From Paramuribaculum sp. (GTDB lineage: Bacteria > Bacteroidota > Bacteroidia > Bacteroidales > Muribaculaceae): a stretch of 8,700 nt of DNA. Positions 1 to 4,432 of the stretch are shown piece by piece. A program made the translations under genes and the position numbers. The notes below the pieces were generated by a model that was given only the letters and a program-made list of their open reading frames with translations, did not search any database and had not been told where the DNA came from. Location: NCBI GenBank assembly GCA_029058455.1, contig JAIDXU010000350.1, positions 1 to 8,700 of the forward strand. Direction: 5' to 3'. Position 1 is the first letter of the stretch, and every line of letters begins with the position of its first letter.

Positions 1-244
1 TGCGAGGCGGTCTGCGTATGCAAAATTAGCAAGTTTTTTTATTTCAAACAATTATTTGAGAAAATATTTAATCTAAAACTTTAATTAATTTGAACTTATA
101 TCAAACTTTGAGTGGATGGCAGAAAAATCCGGCAACCACTTTATTGCATATATCACCAGTCCTTACTTCTTTATAGGTATTAACGGATTATACAAACATG
201 CCAAAGGCATGCCCCTACAATGTTTTGAATTTTGACACAATCTC
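1..244. other. A+T-rich non-coding stretch
   Basis: I see no plausible gene on either strand here. The stretch is strongly A+T-rich, unlike the G+C-rich housekeeping genes to the right. The only clear structure is the short hairpin at 197-211. The gene that should lie to the left is outside the window. Confidence 0.6.
197..211. repeat. Small perfect hairpin, possible interspersed repeat
   Basis: The sequence catgcc-aaa-ggcatg forms a perfect 6-bp stem with a 3-nt loop and is followed directly by cccctaca. The block resembles short palindromic intergenic repeats of the type that end in a CCCCTACA motif, but only one copy is present here, so a repeat family cannot be shown. It is not followed by a T tract, which argues against an intrinsic terminator on the plus strand. 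Confidence 0.35.
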
Positions 245-322
245 TTGCGTTGTCAATTAGTGTGACAAGGCACAGTATTTGACAACGGGCGTATGCTTTG
301 TTAAGCGAAATTGGAGATGTAG
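245..322. repeat. Direct repeat copy 1, downstream of the toxin gene
   Basis: Bases 245-312 match 1033-1100 at 66 of 68 positions, with differences at 257/1045 (t/a) and 296/1084 (c/t). After a 4-base indel (agtt, present only in copy 2) the match continues for 10 bases with one difference, ending at 322 and 1114. Arms at 248-259 and 276-287 form an inverted repeat with one mismatch. The copy begins about 80 bp beyond the toxin stop codon, in the same orientation as copy 2. Confidence 0.9.
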
Positions 323-351
323 TGATTTTCTACAGACAAGGCGAAAATATA

Positions 352-400
352 GCGAAAAGCCCCAAAACCGGCTAAAAACGGCTATTTCCGGGCTTTTTGC
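352..400 (-). terminator. Candidate intrinsic terminator after the toxin gene
   Basis: The arms at 352-362 and 390-400 pair over about 11 bp: gcgaaaagccc against gggctttttgc, with one G-T wobble. The structure starts at the last base of the toxin stop codon. The central part contains further short complementary pieces (ccgg at both ends). On the minus strand the T-rich run lies inside the lower stem and is followed by another T-rich stretch, so this is not a textbook terminator. The near symmetry would also let it work on the plus strand. Confidence 0.45.
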
Positions 401-672
401 TATTTGTCGTTATAGTGTCCTTCTAATTCGATTACCAGCACATGTACTTCATTATCATAAACATCATAAATAATTCTATCATGCGCAGAGATATGTCTGG
501 AATATGTAATATTTCCCCCGCCTACCATTGGTTCCGGATGCCCTATGCCATGGCGCGGATCAGATTGAATGGCGCGCAGAATATGATCCAATTTTTTGAA
601 TAAGTTTGGATTGGATTTTTTCCACTTAGCCATAACCTTTATTACCTTTGGCTCAAAATCTATAGTATACAT
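400..672 (-). CDS. yoeB: YoeB/Txe family toxin (mRNA interferase)
   Basis: Known members of this RelE-superfamily group are ribosome-dependent endoribonucleases that cut mRNA in the A site and are held inactive by a YefM antitoxin. The 90-residue product has the usual family length (84-90). The YoeB signature is visible: a HPEP segment with Glu47, the SRHISAHDRIIY segment with Arg66 in the position of catalytic Arg65 of E. coli YoeB, and a C-terminal GHY (His86, Tyr87) matching the catalytic His83-Tyr84, followed by three extra residues (NDK). I chose ATG at 672, which gives a TGATG stop/start overlap with the antitoxin, typical of translational coupling. A GTG three bases upstream (675) is also in frame. 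The catalytic set looks intact, so the toxin is probably active. The gene is more A+T-rich than the housekeeping genes to the right, which fits acquisition by transfer. Confidence 0.92.
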   Translation of the reverse strand: MYTIDFEPKVIKVMAKWKKSNPNLFKKLDHILRAIQSDPRHGIGHPEPMVGGGNITYSRHISAHDRIIYDVYDNEVHVLVIELEGHYNDK

Positions 673-923
673 CACAATGAATCTAAAAAGGCTGATAGTT
701 CATCCGGCGTCGCACAAGAGACTACATTGCCATCTTTATATGCCTTTCGAGCTTCATTGATGCGTTTCTGCAGTGCGGGAGATATTGTAAGGTCTTCTCT
801 ACCAATACTCACAAGTGCATAGATCTGATTTTTTCTCCGTATAAGAACTTGTTCGCCCTTGTCTGCCCGGTCGAATGATGATGCGAGATTGTTGCGATAA
901 TCTCTTACTGATAGTGCTTCCAT
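672..923 (-). CDS. yefM: YefM/Phd family antitoxin
   Basis: This 83-residue protein, the same length as E. coli YefM, is the first gene of the toxin-antitoxin pair. Residues 1 to about 55 (SVRDYRNNLASSFDRADKG and IYALVSIGRED) match the YefM/Phd N-terminal dimerisation and DNA-binding fold. The C-terminal part (about 60-83, ending TPDELSAFLDSL) is the kind of flexible segment that wraps and blocks the toxin. In characterised systems the antitoxin is degraded by proteases, and antitoxin plus toxin repress their own promoter. The TGTACA palindrome upstream supports the same autoregulation here. The ATG at 923 lies about 20 bases from the candidate -7 box, leaving a short leader without a clear Shine-Dalgarno site. 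Confidence 0.92.
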   Translation of the reverse strand: MEALSVRDYRNNLASSFDRADKGEQVLIRRKNQIYALVSIGREDLTISPALQKRINEARKAYKDGNVVSCATPDELSAFLDSL

Positions 924-943
924 ATATCTTATTTAAATTTTTA

Positions 944-975
944 CAAAGATAGTTGTTTTTCAATAGAATAACAAA
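944..975 (-). promoter_or_regulatory. Bacteroidetes-type promoter of the yefM-yoeB pair
   Basis: On the minus strand, TATCTTTG (944-951) matches the Bacteroidetes -7 consensus TAnnTTTG exactly. A TTTG (972-975) lies 20 bases upstream, matching the -33 element and its usual spacing. The predicted transcript start is near 938, giving a leader of about 15 bases before the antitoxin ATG. Confidence 0.7.
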
Positions 976-998
976 TTTGTGTGCATAAATGTGTACAC
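971..998. promoter_or_regulatory. Candidate YefM operator palindromes
   Basis: Two perfect palindromes sit at and just upstream of the -33 element: acaaatttgt at 971-980, which contains the -33 TTTG, and gtgtacac at 991-998. The second has the TGTACA core (992-997) known from the E. coli yefM-yoeB operator, where YefM binds paired palindromes around that hexamer. A related tgtgca lies between them at 979-984. Position and core sequence make autorepression likely. Binding is inferred. Confidence 0.55.
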
Positions 999-1032
999 GA
1001 ATTGTATGTCATCCCCCATTCATATAGCAGGT

Positions 1033-1114
1033 TTGCGTTGTCAAATAGTGTGACAAGGCACAGTATTTGACAACGGGCGTATGTTTTGTTAAGCGAAATT
1101 AGTTGGAGGTGTAG
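1033..1114. repeat. Direct repeat copy 2, downstream of gltA
   Basis: This is the partner of the repeat at 245-322: 66 of 68 identical bases over 1033-1100, then a 4-base insertion (agtt) and ten more nearly matching bases. It begins 12 bases past the gltA stop codon in transcription order and ends upstream of the toxin-antitoxin promoter. The two copies are in the same orientation and 788 bp apart, so together they bracket the whole yefM-yoeB unit with its promoter and terminator. Confidence 0.9.
1036..1075. repeat. 12-bp inverted repeat inside repeat copy 2
   Basis: The arms cgttgtcaaata (1036-1047) and tatttgacaacg (1064-1075) are perfect reverse complements around a 16-base centre. The centre holds a third TGACAA (1051-1056), giving three copies of the hexamer TTGTCA/TGACAA in mixed orientation. 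In copy 1 the arms (248-259 and 276-287) carry one mismatch. No T tract follows on either strand, so a protein-binding or recombination site is as likely as a transcription terminator. Confidence 0.75.
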
Positions 1115-1126
1115 GCGGGGGCGGGG

Positions 1127-2455
1127 TCAGTCGAGCATTTGCATGAGCTTGAGGGCGGAGATGTATTGCTCGATGCCGGCGCTGACTTTGCGGGCGTCTT
1201 GCATGGCGTGAACCACCGAAGCGGGGCGGTTGGTAACGTCGCCGCCGGCAAACACGCCCTTGCGGGTTGACATGCCGTAGGGCATTTCGCGGGTCTTGAC
1301 ATAGCCGCGTTCGTCAACCTCGATTCCCTCGGAGGTGTTGATGATTCGGGCGGCGGGAGCGGCGCCTATGGCAGTGAGCACTACGTCGGCCTCAAAGGTC
1401 TCCAATCCATTGGGCGTCTCGGCTTCAAAGCCGGTCAAAACGCCGTCATTTCCCAGAAAGCGTTTTATGTCGGTTTGCCACTGAAATTTCACTCCTTCGG
1501 TCACGGCATCCTCATATTCGGCGCGCAGAGCCGAAAGGTTGGCCTCGTCGCGGTGATAGACCACCGTTACCGAGCGGGCGCCCATTTTCAGGGCCGAGCG
1601 GGCGGCGTCCATCGCGGTGTTGCCTCCTCCCACTACATAGACCACATCGCCGGGATGAACCGGCACCTCCTCGCGGCTTATATATCCGGCCTGATAGAGA
1701 CCGAGTTTGCGGAGAAAATGCACCGCGTGTTTCACTCCTGGCAGGCGGTTGCCCTCAACCTCGAGTTTGCGCGGCTTGCCGGTGCCGGTGGCGAGAAATA
1801 TGGCGTCAAAACCTTTTTCAAAGAGGTCGTCGATGGTATATCCGCGACGGCCTACGGCGGTGGTGCAGTGAATGGTCACGCCGAGCTCTTCGATTTTCTT
1901 GATTTCGCGTCTCACCACATCCTTTGGCAGACGGTATTCAGGTATGCCAAAGGTCAATACACCACCCGGTTCGCGTTCCATTTCAAAAATCTCAACCGCA
2001 AATCCTTTGCGTGCCAGTTCGCCTGCGGCGGTGAGACCTGCAGGTCCGCTTCCCACTACCGCCACTTTGCCTCGGTCTTTCACCGCCACCGAGTTGCGGC
2101 ACAAGGCAAGCGAGGCTTCAAAGTCAGCCACAAAACGCTCCAGCTGGCCTATGCGGATATGCTGCCCTTTCTTTCCAAGCACACAGTTACCCTCGCATTG
2201 ACGCTCATGGGCACACACGCGGCCACACACGGCGGGAAGGTTGCTGCGAAGGTTGATAATTTCCATTGCTCGGCCGATGTTGCCCATCGACAGCTCATGA
2301 ATCCACTCGGGTATATCATTATTTACAGGACAGCCTTTGCGACATTGGGGCACTTTGCAGTGAAGACAGCGGCGAGCTTCGCGCACAGCCTGAGCAAAAG
2401 TCATCACCGGCTCTTCAACATGATTGGCCGAGCTGTTGGTAATATCTTCTGACAT
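1127..2455 (-). CDS. gltA: GltA/NfnB-type FAD- and NAD(P)-binding oxidoreductase (glutamate synthase small-subunit family)
   Basis: The 442-residue protein has the layout of the GltD/GltA/NfnB family, cytosolic flavoproteins that pass electrons between NAD(P)H, FAD and iron-sulfur clusters. An N-terminal ferredoxin-like domain carries two Cys groups: C30-x2-C33-x4-C38-x3-C42 and C77, C81, C87, C91. An FAD-binding motif VVGSGPAG is at 134-141 approximately, an NAD(P)-binding motif VVGGGNTAMDAA near 274-285, and the C-terminal FAD-contact segment AGGDVTNRPASVVHAMQDAR near 403-422. Length and N-terminus fit the stand-alone form annotated as homotetrameric NADPH-dependent glutamate synthase. NfnB, the large subunit of the electron-bifurcating transhydrogenase, belongs to the same family. 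Neither a large glutamate synthase subunit nor an NfnA gene is next to it here, so the physiological reaction is open. It starts at ATG 2455 behind its own candidate promoter. Confidence 0.9.
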   Translation of the reverse strand: MSEDITNSSANHVEEPVMTFAQAVREARRCLHCKVPQCRKGCPVNNDIPEWIHELSMGNIGRAMEIINLRSNLPAVCGRVCAHERQCEGNCVLGKKGQHIRIGQLERFVADFEASLALCRNSVAVKDRGKVAVVGSGPAGLTAAGELARKGFAVEIFEMEREPGGVLTFGIPEYRLPKDVVRREIKKIEELGVTIHCTTAVGRRGYTIDDLFEKGFDAIFLATGTGKPRKLEVEGNRLPGVKHAVHFLRKLGLYQAGYISREEVPVHPGDVVYVVGGGNTAMDAARSALKMGARSVTVVYHRDEANLSALRAEYEDAVTEGVKFQWQTDIKRFLGNDGVLTGFEAETPNGLETFEADVVLTAIGAAPAARIINTSEGIEVDERGYVKTREMPYGMSTRKGVFAGGDVTNRPASVVHAMQDARKVSAGIEQYISALKLMQMLD

Positions 2456-2460
2456 TATAG

Positions 2461-2498
2461 TTTGCGAATAGATGGTTGGTGTATATGTCGCAAATATA
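2461..2498 (-). promoter_or_regulatory. Candidate gltA promoter with inverted repeat over the leader
   Basis: On the minus strand, TATATTTG (2491-2498) matches the Bacteroidetes -7 consensus exactly, but no good TTTG lies at the -33 position. The inverted repeat TTTGCGA (2488-2494) and TCGCAAA (2461-2467) has perfect 7-bp arms separated by 20 bases. One arm shares the TTTG of the -7 box and the other ends 5 bases before the ATG, so the transcript start would fall between the arms. This could be an operator or a leader hairpin. Confidence 0.45.
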
Positions 2499-2557
2499 AT
2501 AATTTTTATGTTATTTTGACGGGAAATATAGATGAAAAGGCTGATTTTTGATACGTG

Positions 2558-3598
2558 TCAGGCTTGTTTGGGTCTGAATACCATCAGCGGCGAACACTCA
2601 AAGCGGGGGAGGGCCATTAGTTTTATGCGGCGCCCGAGCGACTCGAGAGAGTTGGAACAGTCGCCCGGCTCACCCATGCCTACGCGCACAAGCTCAGCCG
2701 AAACTGCGTCGAGCGCTTTCTGCGGCAGATTGTTTTCCTGCGACAGATGACACAGGAAAACATATTCCAGATTACCGTTTATGGCGAGCGAGCCTACAAA
2801 GCGGGCGGTGTCGAGGTTGTCGAGGTGACCGTTGTTGGCCACGATACGGCTTTTGAGATAGGCCGAATATGGACCGGTGCGGAGCATTTCGGCGTCGTAG
2901 TTGGCTTCGATCACAACTATCCTCGCGAGACGCATATAGTGATCCACCCTGTCGGTGATATGGCCGAGGTCGGTAGCTACGGCAAATCTGTGAGCGCCGC
3001 CCTCGATATAAAATCCCACGTTGTCGGTGCCGTCGTGGCTCACATCAAAGGCCGTTACCGTCATTCCGGCCAACTGGAAAGGAAATTCCTTGTAGATAGG
3101 CGAATGATAGTCTTTTATGCGGCGGGAAATGTTGTGGCGGCGCAACAAGCCGTTGAGTGTCTTGGGGGTGCAGTAAACGGCTATGTTTTTGCGGAGTCTC
3201 ACCATTTTGTAAACATATCTCACATGGTCGGAGTGGTCGTGGGTCAGAAGCACTCCTTTCACGCAGTCAAACGACAGGCCGTTGACTCTCAGGGCGTCTC
3301 TCACCTTGTCGGGGTCAATGCCGGCATCGATGAGCACACCTTCGCGGCGGGTGCCGATATATGCGCAATTGCCCGACGAGCCTGAACCGAAACTTATGAA
3401 AATAAGGTTTTCGGCAGATGTGCGCTCTGAAATTGCTTCGATAAGAGGCGTTTCGGAGGGGGTAGCCGCTTGCTCAACCGCTTTCGCCCGGCTCTTGATC
3501 ACAAAATCTTCGATGGCGGGGTGTATAGCCTCTCTCCCCTCGGGCGTGTCAAAGAGCGAGGGATGGGTAGGTATGCTTATTTTGAGTTTTCGGGCCAT
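2558..3598 (-). CDS. WalJ/YycJ-like metallo-beta-lactamase-fold hydrolase with N-terminal extension
   Basis: Residues from about 67 to the end match the YycJ/WalJ group of MBL-fold phosphodiesterases or nucleases. Visible motifs are FGSGSSGNCAYIGT (70-83), LIDAG (89-93), the metal-binding THDHSDH (119-125), VSHDG (186-190, His188), ATDLG (208-212, Asp210), EANYDAEML (231-239), NNGHLDN (255-261) and CHLSQENN (283-290, His284). All expected metal ligands are present, so a two-metal hydrolase acting in the cytosol is likely. WalJ has been linked to DNA metabolism and cell-wall control in Firmicutes; the role in Bacteroidales is unknown to me. The first 66 residues, charged and without a domain I recognise, are extra compared with usual members of about 260 residues. 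No ATG, GTG or TTG was found near the domain boundary, so the extension is probably translated. It lies 34 bp after the RsmI-like gene, probably in the same transcript. Confidence 0.88.
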   Translation of the reverse strand: MARKLKISIPTHPSLFDTPEGREAIHPAIEDFVIKSRAKAVEQAATPSETPLIEAISERTSAENLIFISFGSGSSGNCAYIGTRREGVLIDAGIDPDKVRDALRVNGLSFDCVKGVLLTHDHSDHVRYVYKMVRLRKNIAVYCTPKTLNGLLRRHNISRRIKDYHSPIYKEFPFQLAGMTVTAFDVSHDGTDNVGFYIEGGAHRFAVATDLGHITDRVDHYMRLARIVVIEANYDAEMLRTGPYSAYLKSRIVANNGHLDNLDTARFVGSLAINGNLEYVFLCHLSQENNLPQKALDAVSAELVRVGMGEPGDCSNSLESLGRRIKLMALPRFECSPLMVFRPKQA

Positions 3599-3632
3599 GT
3601 CAGAATCTTTTGATTTTTGCCGGGAAAGAGGG

Positions 3633-4370
3633 TCAGTTAAATAGCAGGAATATGCAGGGCACTTTGTTGTAGGGGGTCGTATCGGTGGCAGCCCATTGCC
3701 TGAGCGGTCGGGTGACTATCGATTGGGTGGGAGAGGTGAGGTTGCAACCCACGGCGAGGAGGGTATCGCCGGGCAGTCGAGAAGCGAGTTCGGCGATGAG
3801 CTTGGTGTTGCGGTAGGGGGTCTCGATGAAAATCTGAGTCTGACGCTCGCGGTTTATGCGGTTCATCATTTCGCGGAGCTTGGCGCCACGGCGCGGCTCC
3901 TCGATAGGCAGATAGCCGTTGAAACAGAAGCTCTGGCCGTTAAATCCCGAGCCCATCAGTCCGAGCAATATGCTTGAAGGGCCTACAAGAGGCACTACAT
4001 CAAAGCCTTCGCGCTGAGCCACAGCCACGAGGTCGGCGCCGGGGTCGGCTATCGCGGGACATCCTGCCTCGCTCATCACGGCCATGTCGTGACCCTGACG
4101 CATGGGGTCGAGCAGCTTCGATATTTCAGCGGCGGGAGTGTGTTCGTTGAGTTCGGCGAATGTCAGCGAATCAATATCGATTTCGCGATCGCAACGTTTC
4201 AGGAATCTGCGCGCCGTGCGGAGATTCTCTACAACAAACCATTTCACCCTCCGGGCTATGTCGATATTCTGAGCCGGCAGAACGTCGGAGGGCGCACCGT
4301 CACACAGTGTCACAGGCATAAGATATAACTTAGGCCTGCCGGTTGCAGCTATGTCAGATGAGTTTTTCAC
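3633..4370 (-). CDS. Short RsmI-like SAM-dependent methyltransferase (tetrapyrrole methylase fold)
   Basis: The 245-residue protein aligns with the RsmI group, which 2'-O-methylates C1402 of 16S rRNA with S-adenosylmethionine. The clearest motifs are VMSEAGCPAIADPG (98-111), matching the SDAGTPxISDPG loop, PLVGPSSILLGLMGSG (127-142), FNGYLP (150-155) and FIETPYRN (181-188). The first strand, LYLMPVTLCDG (15-25), replaces the usual TPIGN motif, and the C-terminal helical domain of E. coli RsmI (286 residues) is missing. It may therefore be a divergent paralogue with another substrate; a full-length rsmI elsewhere in the genome would support that. The start is GTG at 4370: an in-frame stop lies at 4380-4382, and the next ATG (residue 18) falls inside the first strand. 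Confidence 0.85.
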   Translation of the reverse strand: MKNSSDIAATGRPKLYLMPVTLCDGAPSDVLPAQNIDIARRVKWFVVENLRTARRFLKRCDREIDIDSLTFAELNEHTPAAEISKLLDPMRQGHDMAVMSEAGCPAIADPGADLVAVAQREGFDVVPLVGPSSILLGLMGSGFNGQSFCFNGYLPIEEPRRGAKLREMMNRINRERQTQIFIETPYRNTKLIAELASRLPGDTLLAVGCNLTSPTQSIVTRPLRQWAATDTTPYNKVPCIFLLFN

Positions 4371-4374
4371 ATCA

Positions 4375-4406
4375 CAAAATTAATGATTTCCAATCAAAAA
4401 TTCAAG
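4375..4406 (-). promoter_or_regulatory. Candidate promoter of the RsmI-like gene, possibly leaderless
   Basis: On the minus strand, TAATTTTG (4375-4382) fits the -7 consensus TAnnTTTG, and CTTG (4403-4406), one base off TTTG, lies 20 bases upstream. The transcript start would then fall about 5-7 bases after the -7 box, on or beside the GTG start at 4370. If real, the mRNA is leaderless or nearly so. It would separate this gene and the WalJ-like gene from the parE operon. Confidence 0.4.
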
Positions 4407-4432
4407 CTTTCGTGAGAAAATACCTTTTCAGC

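Noticed and set aside
14..29. Possible third, decayed repeat copy (gcgtatg then caaaattag)
   Set aside because: The match to the repeat end needs a gap of about 10 bases and is too short to separate from chance. The sequence to the left is not available.
1067..1094. XerC/XerD dif-like site, as in pdif modules that carry toxin-antitoxin pairs
   Set aside because: The right part of the repeat resembles a XerD arm (about 8 of 11 bases), but the sequence where the XerC arm should be does not match.
1033..1114. Integron attC site, suggested by GCTTAAC on the minus strand (RYYYAAC) and the gene-plus-repeat layout
   Set aside because: No matching GTTRRRY box is found at the other end, the palindromic arms do not place the boxes as in attC, and no integrase is present. 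The cassette idea is kept only as an analogy.
245..1114. CRISPR array
   Set aside because: There are only two repeat copies, about 700 bp apart with genes between them, and no spacer periodicity or cas gene.
1475..2452. Long plus-strand open frame of 325 codons opposite gltA
   Set aside because: It is antisense to a gene with clear family motifs along its whole length. The translation shows no recognisable domain and has the composition expected from the complement of a G+C-rich gene.
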